Part shown: positions 1-10,470 of the stretch, piece by piece
How the letters are laid out: each line of letters begins with the position of its first letter
How positions within the stretch are numbered: position 1 is the stretch's first letter
Assembly (NCBI RefSeq): GCF_029203305.1
Contig: NC_089466.1
Coordinates: 124,001-188,000 of the forward strand
Reading direction: 5' to 3'
Origin: Yamadazyma tenuis
Taxonomy: Eukaryota > Ascomycota > Pichiomycetes > Serinales > Debaryomycetaceae
DNA length: 64,000 bases
Made by a program: the position numbers and the translations under genes
The notes under the pieces: model-generated
The model's database searches: none
Told to the model about the DNA's origin: nothing
The model's input: the letters and a program-made list of their open reading frames with translations, nothing else

Positions 1-1
1 A

Positions 2-3000
2 CAAAGGATTCTTGCGGCTACTGGCATTGCAACTTCTATAAGAAGCCTGAGAGACGTCTTTAGAGAAGACATGTGTGATGAGATTCTCAACTGGATTAGC
101 GAACTCACTGAAAGCGAGATGTTCAAGATTTCCAATTCTGTCAAAAATACTTTTTGTAAAGCATTTTGCAGAAAGTGGAGAAACGGGTTGAGAGACGATC
201 CAAAGATTCACCAGTGGTTGCTTTATAATACCGGTTCCCTTGATTTTTTCAACCAAATCCCCAAAATCCCGTCTAGTAGATTGGAGTCCGACAGGAATCC
301 AGCTTCTCTGCATTGGAAGTTTGTCCCCAAAAAATGGAGGTTGGACCCAAATATCTGCAGAGAATGCGAGTACAACTTGAATACTGACGATTATGACCTT
401 CACAAAAATCATATCGGGTCCCGGCTCCAGTACTTCTGTTACCTTGATATTCGGTTCTGGAGATCGATCAGACTATTGTTGCATGATATGTACTCCACAT
501 CGCTTATCACCAACTTGAAGTATAAGAACATTATTGCTTGTCAGTACGTGGACATTTATCCTACTATTACCGACATGTTTTTATTAAAGGACAGAGAACC
601 TGAATTGAGTCTAATGTCGACGTTGTCGACCCAATTGTTCACTTGCCCTTCCAACTCCTCTTCCATTGTTGAACATGGGGACTTGGCAAGGATATTTGCT
701 GCAATCTACGGGTTTTTCACCGATGATAAAATCAAGTCTCCTCAAAACGTCGAGGTAACTCACCAAATTTCTCTCAAGAGCTTGAGGAACCGAAGATGGG
801 GTCAAATTTTCTTCGACATAGGCTACATTCTAAGCAGAAATAGGCATGCTTTTACAGTGCTATCTCCTGACGTGATAGCCATGGCATGTGACATATTGGC
901 TCTTTTCCAAGGAAGACCGGTGTTAAAACGGGAAAGTAAGAACCATGTGGAGTTTGAAAACCCCGAATATAGTTCGTTCTTCCAGTCAGTGCTGGTGATC
1001 TACCAATTTGCAGAGTCCACCGCTCATTCCCTTAACAACTTAAAGGATGTCAGCGATGAGACCATCAAAGCGTTGTCGAAAAGAGCCATTGCAGATGTTT
1101 TCACATTCCTTCTTAATTTGGAAGTCAATAAGTATCCAGGCTTGACGGACGAGACCATTGATGTCAGTTTGGTACCACCGAAAGCAGACGGAACAAGCGA
1201 TAACACCAGCATTGAAAATTACAGCATTGACAGTGGGAAAGTTAGTTTTCTTCATCCCATCCACTCGTTTGCTTCTTGGTTATTGGAGTCTTCTTCTTTC
1301 AACTGCATTGAGGTCGTTAGAGAGGTTCTTGACTCTACATGCTCTCAATTCTCACAAGCCGAAAATGTCCAAATTAGCCCAACTGTCTTTTTTGAGTATT
1401 CGATAAGGACTATAGTGCTCATGTCTCAAATTAAGTCTGGGCTTTGGGTGAGAAACGGCTTTGGTATCCGATCTCAATTACAGTTGTATAAAAACACCAG
1501 CTTGAGAGAAAGCGGATACATGAGAGACCTCTTTATGATCCAACTTTTTTCCAATTTGTACTCCCCAAAGTTGGTTTGTTTCACCATACTCAATCGTTGG
1601 CAACTATTGAACGGTTGGATTGCTCAACTAACTGAAGACGAAATCAAGGGAGGAATGACCCCCATGGATAAGGTCAAAGAATCCTTAGCTATTCGACAAG
1701 AAGGCAACAAGAGTGAAGAGGCTGGTGATGGAACCGCTTTAACATATGACTCTAAGACATTGTCATATATGCTTGAAGAGTGTTTGAACTTTTTCATTCA
1801 TTTATTGACGGAAGATCTTTATCTCCGTAGTTTGCCAGACAAGCAAACTGCTAGAACAAGAATCGAGACAGAAATCATCCAGAACCTATGCTTTGAACCT
1901 GTGAGCTATACAAAGCTCTGTTCTCAAATCCCCGACCACATTGTTATTGACAAACGGTTCGATATTGTTCTTCATGAGTTGACTATTTTCACTCCTCCTA
2001 ATACTAGTAAGGATGTTGGATCTTACAGATTGAAGGATAAATATTTCGAAAGAGTTAATCCGTACTACTTCAATTATTCTGCTAACACCAGAGATGATGC
2101 TGTCAAGCTAATAAAAGAAAAGGTGAGCACTACCAAGAAGATCAAGATGTCACAAGCTACTATTACACCTTGCATTAGAGATCCTCTGGAGCTTGGAATG
2201 TATAAGTACGTGGGAAACTTTTCCATTTCAAGCTATTTTGAAGACTTCATTATCACGAACTTACTTTACGTGGAGGCTGTGGGAATTGAGAAAGCTGACT
2301 CTCTATTGGAAACGATGTTGCATCTTCTCCATATATGTTCTTATGAAAGTACCCTTAATGTGGAAAAGTATGGCTCTTTCTTCGACGTTATTGCCAAAGG
2401 AACTGAAAATTCCGTGTATGCTCCTTTTGGAAACTCGTATACTATTGCAAGCTTTTTGTACAAGTTTTTGTCAACCGACTGTTACAAGGAACACCACTCT
2501 AAAATTAGAGCCATCTTCACTAATTTTATCAAAAAGTATGATGTTGATTCTTTAATGAACTCCTTGATCGAAGACTATGATAACAATAAGTTGCACGAAA
2601 GTGTGCCCGTTCAAAGCCAGGAAAGTGAAATGGAAGTGAAGAAGAGAATGGCAAAGGAAAAACAAGCAAAGCTTATGGCTAAGTTTAAGAAACAGCAGTC
2701 TCTGTTTTTGAGGAAGAACAAGATGAGCAATATTGAAACCAGTGATACAGAACTCGAAGAAGAAGATACCATCGGATGGAGTTTCCCAGAACCTCACTGT
2801 ATTCTTTGTCAGGATACAGCCCAAAATTCAGGCGCTTTTGGAATTATCTCCTATGTGAGCAAGTCGTCAGAATTTCGTTCGGTTCCGTTTGACGACAAGT
2901 ACTGGTTTCTTAAAGCCTTCTCAGATGGCTGTAACTTGAACGAGGATGAAACGGAAGTAAACGAAAACATTTTCACCAGCAACTGGATGTCCTACATGGA

Positions 3001-4879
3001 TAAGATCAAAGAGGACAATGTTTTGGGTCCAGGGTTTGCTCTGCGTGAACATGTTGATAGCAAGTTGGTATCTCTGAGCTGTGGGCATGGAATGCATTTC
3101 AGTTGTTACTTGAGTTACTTGAACAATAACCGGAATCGGCAAAACCAGATCACAAGAAACTCTCCAGATAATCCAGACCACAAAGAGTTTTTGTGTCCTT
3201 TGTGTAAAGCCATCAACAACATGTTTGTACCGATATTGTGGACCAACAACAAGAGACTGATGTCCGAGTTCTTGAAACCAGGACCAATAGACAATGGTGA
3301 TTTATCAGTGTTCGACTCCTTGAAGCAAATGGAGATATCTAGACTGCAATATTTCCCAGGGTTTATGAAAGCTGCAAGAAAGAGCGTTGAAGAATTTAGT
3401 ACATTATCTCCAAGTGCAAAGAAGGTAATCGATAACATCTTCAGTACAGACACCAATTCGGACGATTCCCGGGTAAAGCAGACATTCAATATGCTATTAT
3501 CCAACATGTCTCTGGTGATGACTTTCTTCTCATTTCCTAACTCGTCCAAAGCAGATGCTCCAAGTATCTTAGTTAATACCATCAAGTCTTTTGAGATTTC
3601 CTTGAGAGGTGAGTCTTCTAATGGGTTACTTGTTCACAAGCAATTGACCAACAATGCATTGATCAACCTTAGGTCACTTGCAGAGTTTAGAAACAGTACA
3701 TTGTACATGAAAACAAGAGACTTCCCCGAAGAGGACTCCAGAAAGTACGACGTTTACGTGGGCTTAGTCTCCAATTTGCTTTCATTCCACTCCAATTCGT
3801 CATTCATTGAAAAAGTGTTGGAACAGGACTTTTTTGAGTTGTTAGTCAAGACTTTCCCTGTTCCTGAAGCGGGCTTTCTGTTTAATGTGATCTTACGGGC
3901 TACATTTATGGCCCATGTCATACAAACCATATATTTGATATCCAAAAATATCTTGTCTCACAACTTTTACCAGTGTCTCGAGTATACCATTTTAGATGTT
4001 CCTGTCATATCAACAGTGGATGAAGAAAAAGCTCATATGGCAGCACAAGTATTCAGAAGGGTCAGAAAGTACTTGATTCCTGATGACGACGAGGATATGA
4101 TTGCCAATGATAATAAGTTTGGGTTCATATTCTATTCAATGCTTTTGAAAGCATGTACACCATTTATACGGAGAGCTACAATTTACACGTTTGTTTGTTG
4201 TGCTGACGATGGCAATTACAATGGACTGGAGGAGATATTCTTGGAAGCAGATCGATTGTGCGATGTTGCCGGCATCGATAGTGTTCATACACTATTACTG
4301 AAGTTCTTGTCAAGTACTGGGTCTTTTGAGCAGAAGAAATTCAATGCCTTCTTTGAAAATCTCCATGGCACTAATGGTCGGAGTGAGGATCACCATGTCT
4401 CTTTGGAATACCCCGGGCAAATCAAGTTGATAGACTTACCAGAAAGATTGGACTTTTTCTTCACCAAATTCTATTATTCTGACAAGTATGACAAACCTCA
4501 CACCACAATTGAGGACCCAGCAGTTTGTTTGTTTTGTGGACAAGTTGTTGATGTACAGAGGTGTGCCATTGGTTCTCCTTTAGGAGAATGCTCTGCTCAC
4601 CTTTTGAAGGAATGCCCCAATAATATTGGCATATTTCTTCTTCCAAAAGATAAGGCCATTCTTCTCTTGCACAAGAATGGAGGCTCTTTCACTGAGGCCC
4701 CATACTTGGATCTGCACGGCGAGCTTCCTGTCGAAAGCAAAAGAAGTAATACTCTTTATTTGATGAAGCCTCGATACAATGGTTTGATCCGAAATGCTTG
4801 GTTAAACCACAACATTCCTAATCTCATTGTGAGAAAACTTGATCATGTCATTGATGCTGGAGGATGGAACACTTTATAG
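2..4879 (+). CDS. UBR1-family E3 ubiquitin ligase (N-recognin), 5'-truncated by the window
   Basis: RING-type E3 ligase of the UBR1/UBR2 family, which with Rad6 marks proteins for degradation. The frame is open from base 2, upstream of the first ATG at 71, so the start lies outside the window. The first visible residues align with about residue 300 of the neighbouring UBR gene, so roughly 300 residues (UBR box and ClpS-like domain) are missing; full length would be about 1,900, as usual for the family. Numbering from the ATG at 71: a Lys-rich helix at about 853-887; a RING-H2 at about 906-1055 starting CILCQD, with SCGHGMHFSC and ending CPLCKA; a C-terminal Cys/His cluster from about 1484; and the end GGWNTL, which recalls the Trp-containing end of UBR1 proteins. 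It is convergent with the other UBR gene, 64 bp away. Whether it is the UBR1 or the UBR2 orthologue cannot be settled from this fragment; UBR2 is my preference by elimination. Confidence 0.9.
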   Translation, partial: QRILAATGIATSIRSLRDVFREDMCDEILNWISELTESEMFKISNSVKNTFCKAFCRKWRNGLRDDPKIHQWLLYNTGSLDFFNQIPKIPSSRLESDRNPASLHWKFVPKKWRLDPNICRECEYNLNTDDYDLHKNHIGSRLQYFCYLDIRFWRSIRLLLHDMYSTSLITNLKYKNIIACQYVDIYPTITDMFLLKDREPELSLMSTLSTQLFTCPSNSSSIVEHGDLARIFAAIYGFFTDDKIKSPQNVEVTHQISLKSLRNRRWGQIFFDIGYILSRNRHAFTVLSPDVIAMACDILALFQGRPVLKRESKNHVEFENPEYSSFFQSVLVIYQFAESTAHSLNNLKDVSDETIKALSKRAIADVFTFLLNLEVNKYPGLTDETIDVSLVPPKADGTSDNTSIENYSIDSGKVSFLHPIHSFASWLLESSSFNCIEVVREVLDSTCSQFSQAENVQISPTVFFEYSIRTIVLMSQIKSGLWVRNGFGIRSQLQLYKNTSLRESGYMRDLFMIQLFSNLYSPKLVCFTILNRWQLLNGWIAQLTEDEIKGGMTPMDKVKESLAIRQEGNKSEEAGDGTALTYDSKTLSYMLEECLNFFIHLLTEDLYLRSLPDKQTARTRIETEIIQNLCFEPVSYTKLCSQIPDHIVIDKRFDIVLHELTIFTPPNTSKDVGSYRLKDKYFERVNPYYFNYSANTRDDAVKLIKEKVSTTKKIKMSQATITPCIRDPLELGMYKYVGNFSISSYFEDFIITNLLYVEAVGIEKADSLLETMLHLLHICSYESTLNVEKYGSFFDVIAKGTENSVYAPFGNSYTIASFLYKFLSTDCYKEHHSKIRAIFTNFIKKYDVDSLMNSLIEDYDNNKLHESVPVQSQESEMEVKKRMAKEKQAKLMAKFKKQQSLFLRKNKMSNIETSDTELEEEDTIGWSFPEPHCILCQDTAQNSGAFGIISYVSKSSEFRSVPFDDKYWFLKAFSDGCNLNEDETEVNENIFTSNWMSYMDKIKEDNVLGPGFALREHVDSKLVSLSCGHGMHFSCYLSYLNNNRNRQNQITRNSPDNPDHKEFLCPLCKAINNMFVPILWTNNKRLMSEFLKPGPIDNGDLSVFDSLKQMEISRLQYFPGFMKAARKSVEEFSTLSPSAKKVIDNIFSTDTNSDDSRVKQTFNMLLSNMSLVMTFFSFPNSSKADAPSILVNTIKSFEISLRGESSNGLLVHKQLTNNALINLRSLAEFRNSTLYMKTRDFPEEDSRKYDVYVGLVSNLLSFHSNSSFIEKVLEQDFFELLVKTFPVPEAGFLFNVILRATFMAHVIQTIYLISKNILSHNFYQCLEYTILDVPVISTVDEEKAHMAAQVFRRVRKYLIPDDDEDMIANDNKFGFIFYSMLLKACTPFIRRATIYTFVCCADDGNYNGLEEIFLEADRLCDVAGIDSVHTLLLKFLSSTGSFEQKKFNAFFENLHGTNGRSEDHHVSLEYPGQIKLIDLPERLDFFFTKFYYSDKYDKPHTTIEDPAVCLFCGQVVDVQRCAIGSPLGECSAHLLKECPNNIGIFLLPKDKAILLLHKNGGSFTEAPYLDLHGELPVESKRSNTLYLMKPRYNGLIRNAWLNHNIPNLIVRKLDHVIDAGGWNTL

Positions 4880-4943
4880 TTTTACAATCAAATCGTGTGC
4901 ATATATTTCATTAAAATAGTCATAAAATTATCTAGTCATAAAA

Positions 4944-7900
4944 CTACCAAGCGAAAGGAGCAAAGAAATCTTCGTATTCGTCTTCGCTGCTTTCCTCATC
5001 AAGATTTGTTTCTGCGTTTGCAAAATTCAAATTATTCACACCAGTAGTTGGAGGCACAAAAACACCTTCGACATTGGTTTGCCTTGAACCGTATAAAGTT
5101 CTGGTCACAAAGCTGTAGAGACCTTGGTTCAACCACAGTTTATTCAACTCATTATATCGAAACTGATTAAGAGTGGCTTTTTCGGTACTTACAGGGTTTT
5201 TGACTTCACCATGAGCGGTAAGATACGGTCCAGGCATCAATAATGTCACTTGCCCGCCTCCAACATGGGTCACAACTCTGATATTGTTCTTAGAAGGATG
5301 GAAAAACACACAGGTGCTACTGGAGCATTTCCTAGTGTGTTTATAGTACCTGTTAGTAGAAAGTTGAGCCCCACAATGGAGACAGATATAGTTATCGTAC
5401 GTGCCACTTCTTCCTTTCTTATTGTGGTTAAGAATACATGAAATGTAGTCTTTAGGTAAGTCGATCAACTTAACTGTTCCCGGGAAATCAAGAGTCAATA
5501 CGCCTGATTCAAAGTATTTTGGAATTTTGGCATTGAGGATCACATCAAAAGTTTTAAACTCGAAGCCTTCATCTTTGGAGATGAGGCCTACAAGTTCTTT
5601 CAAGGTCGGAAGTTGTAGATTTTGACACAAGGCATCGACGCAATCAAGGCGTCCTTGGGCCCTTATTTCACCTGGGAGGTCCTGAATATCAGGTATACTA
5701 ATGTGGTTGTTGTCTCCTTCATTGGTGGAAGTCAACACATCTTTAAAGATTATCAACTGCTTCAAAAATGGAACCATACACTTCTCAACTGCATGGTATA
5801 TGGATGTTAAAAAATCAGCCTTCTTCTCTTCCACAGCGTACTCAATTACCAAAGACCTGCCACGATCGAATATCACATCCAAACCACGTACAAGATCGTC
5901 ATCAAGACTAATGCGAGAAATCTCTTTGATTTGGTTCAAAAAGAACAGACTCTTGCATCTTAAGGCAACGGAATAGAAACAAAGAGTGAACATCTTGATG
6001 AACCCAACATATGCTAAAGTCCTGAAGGATTCATCTGTTTGGAAAAACAACATTACCACTTCATTGAAGACACCGTCTATCAAGTATTCTGAGGACCAGA
6101 ACTTCTCGATGCACTGTTGTAAGTCAGAGCTGCTACCCAACAAATTTGGCATTTCACGAAGCTCGTACAACAAAGCTCTACACTGAATCAAAGATTTGAG
6201 CAATGTCTTCGTTGTAGCAGGAATAGCTTCAACAAAATTGGCATATCCTTCTTTGCCATTCAATCGGGTTGTTATTTCGTTCATTCTGATGGTATCTGCT
6301 ACCAAGGTTGAAAGTTTGCAAAGGGTGTTGATGTACTCGATTTTCTGATTCAGGCCGGCCAAGAAATTGCCCTTCTTCAATTTGAGGTTGAAATCCTCTG
6401 AAAATGCTTCAAGATTTCTTCTGAGGGCCAAGTAAGACAGTTCTGTGAACTTCTCATTAAAAAATCTCTCGATAAGAAGGCTGCTTTTATTCTCACTGCT
6501 GGAATTTAATATCTGGTTATATTTGTTGACGATAGGTTCACTGTTCAACTCGTCAATGGTCAATCCAGACTTTTGTGAAGGAGGTAAGAAGCTGGGAATA
6601 AAAATGTTTTGTATGGTATGGCACAAAGGGCAAGGGAATATACTGCTCCGTCCACTCAAACGTTTAAAACAAGTGTAATGCATCCCGTGGCTGCAACTTG
6701 AAGCAACAAAAGCATCGTACTTCTTACTATTCAAAGTTCTGTACTCACTTGGATTACCAGGGGAAAGAGGTCCTTTTGGGTATCTGAATCCCGTTCCATA
6801 AACAGCATCATCAGATTTATCTGCATCATCATACCTTGTGAATGCTGCCTTGATAGCAGTAGGGTCATCAGGAGGTATCTTCCACAAAATAGATGAGTTA
6901 AGAGTGTTACCTAAGATACCAAAGATTTCATCCGTCGACTCACGATCACCACATAACACACAATTTCTTAATTCAATATTTGTTTCTGGTTCTGGTTTTA
7001 AGTTCTCAAAGTTCAAATCTGAGTTTTGATCAAGGAATTTCTTTCTTTGCATCGCAAACTTTTTCATTACTTTGGCAGCTCTTTGGGAAGCTAATCTTTT
7101 ACTCTTATTTTTGACAGATTCGATGCTTCCTGATTTCTTCTTGATATAATTATCAATATGCTCTTTGCCAAAGCAATTCACCAAGGAGTCTACTACCCTT
7201 TGATCCTTTGTTATAAGCATGTTTAATAAGTAATCTGCTTTCGCAACCAAATGCTTGGACAAAGTTGATTCAGTAATAGACATCAACAAATCACCAATTG
7301 GAATATCTACAAAGCAGTCAACGACTCCACTTTGAGAATCTTCATGTTCACCATCTAACAACACGGCATGAAATAAGTGAAGCAAGGGTGCCAAGTAAGT
7401 TTCATCTTTATTCTCAATTGCAACCTTCAAAAGCTTGTAGACCAATTTTGCAAAGTAGTTGGTTTTGGTAAATCTTGCAATACGATCATCAACGTAATGG
7501 TTTCCTGAGTATATAATGTTTGGTTTGATAACATTTCTTTCCATGATTTCGGGAGACTTAGCAATTATTTTGAGAATGATATCCGAAACCTCTTGTGATC
7601 TACTCGAATCCAAGTAAACACTATAAGGATCCAAGGTCAAGTACAACTCTGGTTTTAAACGGTACATTCCCGAGTCAACCAAACTGCTTGGGGACTGGTA
7701 CTCGGCACATTCTTCAAGCCATTCATCAAAGTTCTTATGAGAGTTAATCTCTGGATCAATACGCTCTTTGATCTTAGAATACGACTTAGGGGCCTCACTC
7801 AAAGAATAGCACATCATTCTCTTTACCGTGCGTTCAGTTCTTTGGTTTCTGGTTAAGTTCAAGAATGGAGTCCTGTCAACGATTAAATTGTAGAGAAATA

Positions 7901-10352
7901 TGACAAACTTTTCCACAATGGCACTGAATCTATCTTCATAGACAGTCTCGTTAAATCCAACATCACCCACAAACCAAGAGAAAAGTTCCCATCTGTCCAA
8001 AAAATTATACAAGGTAGAGCCTTCATCGTCTATAACAGCTGCAATTTGATTCAAATGGATGTCTCTAAAGTAAGCACAGTCAGCCATTACACTGTCGATA
8101 TACAATGAGGCTTGCCTTGAAACAGAAATTCCATTTCTGATCCAAAATCCTACCTTGACTTGAGACCCTAAAACTATACTTCTCAAGGAAATATCGGCAA
8201 TGGACATAAAAGGACGACTAAGGTTCTTCCAGAAGTCAATAAACACTTCAGTATCATGGCTTTGGAAGAAGAATGACAAGAACGAATTAAGTGGATGAAC
8301 GAATGAAACCGCTTCTTTGCTTACTTTGAAGTCGGCTATTCCCAAAGCTTTCTGGTCAATTTTTCTCAAGAACAAGAAGTTGGTTACCAATTCGGCAACT
8401 GACAATATTAAATCCTGGTCTTTCACCGGGGCCTCAGCCACTAACTTAGCAAATTTAAGTACTGGAATGGAATACTGCAAGTGAACCACAAAATCCAAGA
8501 TCTCTCGCTCAACATGTTCACCATACTTTCTTTCTATGGTCCAAAACCCTTGAAAGTTACGAAGTAACAACAATAATGGAACAAGATTCTGTCTTTTTAA
8601 CAACCGGTGGAAGTGTTTTGGAGCCAAGGTTTCGTCCACTACATAACCAACATCATGTAATCCTCTGGAAATGGCTTCATAAAGAGATCTGCTCTTGCTT
8701 TTATCAGTAGTAGTAGGTTCATAGAAATTGGGGTATCCAGACTCGTAGTTCCAAATGGAAGCTTGCTCTTCGATAATTTGTGCCAACGGACCCACGATGT
8801 TACCGACCTGATCAGATTGCAACATGTTTTGACAAGAAGTTGGGAATGTTAACAACTGGCTGCTGAGATGCGAACAAATGTTCAAGTGCTCTTCTCTATC
8901 AGAAAATGCCAAACAAGTCAATAACTGAGGGTATAACTGAATGTACTGCTTGCAAAACACCGTCTTCAGAACAATTGCTGTTACTATGGGAGGGACGATG
9001 ATGTCCTGAAACCTCTTTCTGATGGAGGTCTTGAATCGGTGAGAGAAAAGTAGTAAGTGCTGGGCCCTAGAATTGTATAAAGAATCAGGGCTAGGATCAA
9101 GCACCTGGTATACGGGTTTGGAAAGGTCTTTGATGGAGAAATCGGACTTGAGGGTGGTATGACCGTAATTGACAATCTGACCCTCATATAAAAGACCATT
9201 CTCGTAGCATCTTCTTGGGACGTCAATCGAAAGCTCTTCAATCAAAGTTGTAGGTAACGTTTCGGCAAACTTATAGTCAGGTTCCAAAAGCAAACTGGCA
9301 ATTGTCGACTTGGCACATTCTCTGAACCTGGCAAATGAGTTGAAGTTCAACACCTCGTGGAGCCATTCAAACATATAATAAATGATTTCCTCTCTCATGA
9401 AGTCCCTAGCACTAATGATACTTGCCACCAAACCACCAGCTTCAACCTTATCCATCGACTCAAGTAGGTCGGTAGGATCCGAAGCCTTCTTGAGAACGCA
9501 CCGCCCGTCCTGGTTCACGAGCTTGGCGAGCTGGTATGCCTTTTGTTGGTCGTAGCCAGTGGCAGACATGATGCCATTATTAGCCTGGTTAAAATCATGG
9601 TACTCATCGTTCCACAATACCAAGTACCACTGCTTGCTGTTCTTGTCCTCTACGCCGTACTTGGCAGCCGGTAACGACGACCGGTGCGATAATGTCTCCG
9701 ACGTCAAAATGCTGTGTCGCTTATTAATGTTGTCGTGAATAAACGGCAACATCGTGATAGAGAAGTTTGTCACGTCAAGAATATAGTCGAGCACCACCGT
9801 CAAGGTGTCACCCACGGCCTCCTGGAAATCGTCACTCAACGGGAGAATCGCCTCTTCAAAGCGCTGGGATTTGCATCTCAAAGTGCTGGGGAACGCTTCT
9901 GGGTCACCACAATCACAGATCCCATTATTATCGCTAGCAATGTACATTTGCACGTTGTGGCCAACATGGTCGTCTTCGTTGAAGCAGTGAACACATAGTA
10001 CACAGCTAGAATCAAATCCACACAGTTCACACCGGTAAACCGGTTCACCATCTTCAAAAGGCCTTGCACAAGCGGAACCTTTGGAATGGCTATACGGCTG
10101 GTGCTCCTGGTCGACGCCAGAAAAGAACTCGGAAGTGCCTTTGGGATGAATAGGATACTCTTTTTCTAGCAAATCCATGAGTTCCACATGGGAGATATTT
10201 GGGAATAACTGGTCCAAGTAGTGGCCATCATTGGAAATGGCATAGTAAAGGGCCCTAAAAACGTTTGTCTTGATGTCGTCCACGCGGTCGAAGTCCAAGA
10301 GGCTCGGGAGTTCCACCACGAAGCGCCTAAGGGAGTCTTGTTTCATGGTCAA
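4944..10352 (-). CDS. UBR1: E3 ubiquitin-protein ligase UBR1 (N-degron recognin)
   Basis: Complete 1,802-residue N-recognin that binds destabilising N-terminal residues and, with the E2 Rad6, ubiquitinates the substrate. Domains in order: a UBR box at about 92-162 with the full zinc-binding Cys/His set (RCELCGFDSSCVLC, HCFNEDDHVGH, GICDCGD), the site for basic N-termini; a ClpS-like domain at about 240-312 with WNDEYHDF, the site for bulky hydrophobic N-termini; a basic helix just before the RING; a RING-H2 starting CVLCGD, with SCSHGMHYTC and CPLCHT; a C-terminal CLHCGAQ cluster; and an acidic tail (DEESSEDEYEDFF). Both recognition sites look intact, which favours UBR1 over UBR2. It is divergent from TYS1, and UBR1, TYS1 and QCR9 are also neighbours in S. 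cerevisiae (YGR184C, YGR185C, YGR183C). The acidic end differs from the Trp-ending tail of the first UBR gene, so a swapped UBR1/UBR2 assignment remains possible. Confidence 0.88.
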   Translation of the reverse strand: MTMKQDSLRRFVVELPSLLDFDRVDDIKTNVFRALYYAISNDGHYLDQLFPNISHVELMDLLEKEYPIHPKGTSEFFSGVDQEHQPYSHSKGSACARPFEDGEPVYRCELCGFDSSCVLCVHCFNEDDHVGHNVQMYIASDNNGICDCGDPEAFPSTLRCKSQRFEEAILPLSDDFQEAVGDTLTVVLDYILDVTNFSITMLPFIHDNINKRHSILTSETLSHRSSLPAAKYGVEDKNSKQWYLVLWNDEYHDFNQANNGIMSATGYDQQKAYQLAKLVNQDGRCVLKKASDPTDLLESMDKVEAGGLVASIISARDFMREEIIYYMFEWLHEVLNFNSFARFRECAKSTIASLLLEPDYKFAETLPTTLIEELSIDVPRRCYENGLLYEGQIVNYGHTTLKSDFSIKDLSKPVYQVLDPSPDSLYNSRAQHLLLFSHRFKTSIRKRFQDIIVPPIVTAIVLKTVFCKQYIQLYPQLLTCLAFSDREEHLNICSHLSSQLLTFPTSCQNMLQSDQVGNIVGPLAQIIEEQASIWNYESGYPNFYEPTTTDKSKSRSLYEAISRGLHDVGYVVDETLAPKHFHRLLKRQNLVPLLLLLRNFQGFWTIERKYGEHVEREILDFVVHLQYSIPVLKFAKLVAEAPVKDQDLILSVAELVTNFLFLRKIDQKALGIADFKVSKEAVSFVHPLNSFLSFFFQSHDTEVFIDFWKNLSRPFMSIADISLRSIVLGSQVKVGFWIRNGISVSRQASLYIDSVMADCAYFRDIHLNQIAAVIDDEGSTLYNFLDRWELFSWFVGDVGFNETVYEDRFSAIVEKFVIFLYNLIVDRTPFLNLTRNQRTERTVKRMMCYSLSEAPKSYSKIKERIDPEINSHKNFDEWLEECAEYQSPSSLVDSGMYRLKPELYLTLDPYSVYLDSSRSQEVSDIILKIIAKSPEIMERNVIKPNIIYSGNHYVDDRIARFTKTNYFAKLVYKLLKVAIENKDETYLAPLLHLFHAVLLDGEHEDSQSGVVDCFVDIPIGDLLMSITESTLSKHLVAKADYLLNMLITKDQRVVDSLVNCFGKEHIDNYIKKKSGSIESVKNKSKRLASQRAAKVMKKFAMQRKKFLDQNSDLNFENLKPEPETNIELRNCVLCGDRESTDEIFGILGNTLNSSILWKIPPDDPTAIKAAFTRYDDADKSDDAVYGTGFRYPKGPLSPGNPSEYRTLNSKKYDAFVASSCSHGMHYTCFKRLSGRSSIFPCPLCHTIQNIFIPSFLPPSQKSGLTIDELNSEPIVNKYNQILNSSSENKSSLLIERFFNEKFTELSYLALRRNLEAFSEDFNLKLKKGNFLAGLNQKIEYINTLCKLSTLVADTIRMNEITTRLNGKEGYANFVEAIPATTKTLLKSLIQCRALLYELREMPNLLGSSSDLQQCIEKFWSSEYLIDGVFNEVVMLFFQTDESFRTLAYVGFIKMFTLCFYSVALRCKSLFFLNQIKEISRISLDDDLVRGLDVIFDRGRSLVIEYAVEEKKADFLTSIYHAVEKCMVPFLKQLIIFKDVLTSTNEGDNNHISIPDIQDLPGEIRAQGRLDCVDALCQNLQLPTLKELVGLISKDEGFEFKTFDVILNAKIPKYFESGVLTLDFPGTVKLIDLPKDYISCILNHNKKGRSGTYDNYICLHCGAQLSTNRYYKHTRKCSSSTCVFFHPSKNNIRVVTHVGGGQVTLLMPGPYLTAHGEVKNPVSTEKATLNQFRYNELNKLWLNQGLYSFVTRTLYGSRQTNVEGVFVPPTTGVNNLNFANAETNLDEESSEDEYEDFFAPFAW

Positions 10353-10470
10353 GCAATTGAAGGCAATTGGATCCGTATGAGGTAATGGTGGGATTTGGAT
10401 ATGGAGTTTTCTGGAACTTCGCGCGCGCCTTTAGGCAGGCCAAAATTTTTCCAGTCTGACTCAGTGCACA
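10353..10470. promoter_or_regulatory. Divergent UBR1/TYS1 promoter with CGCG element
   Basis: This 118-bp gap separates the start codons of two divergent genes and must hold both core promoters. It has an alternating CG run (CGCGCGCGC) at 10420-10428. The same element recurs in other gaps of this window (17667-17674, 19133-19140, 51974-51980, 60651-60656). In S. cerevisiae CGCGC is the binding motif of the remodeller subunits Rsc3/Rsc30, which open promoter nucleosomes; the same role here is inference. Confidence 0.5.

Noticed and set aside
2552..2824. Antisense frames over the UBR genes (for example 2552-2824, 3115-3585)
   Set aside because: They are codon-bias shadows of long coding genes.
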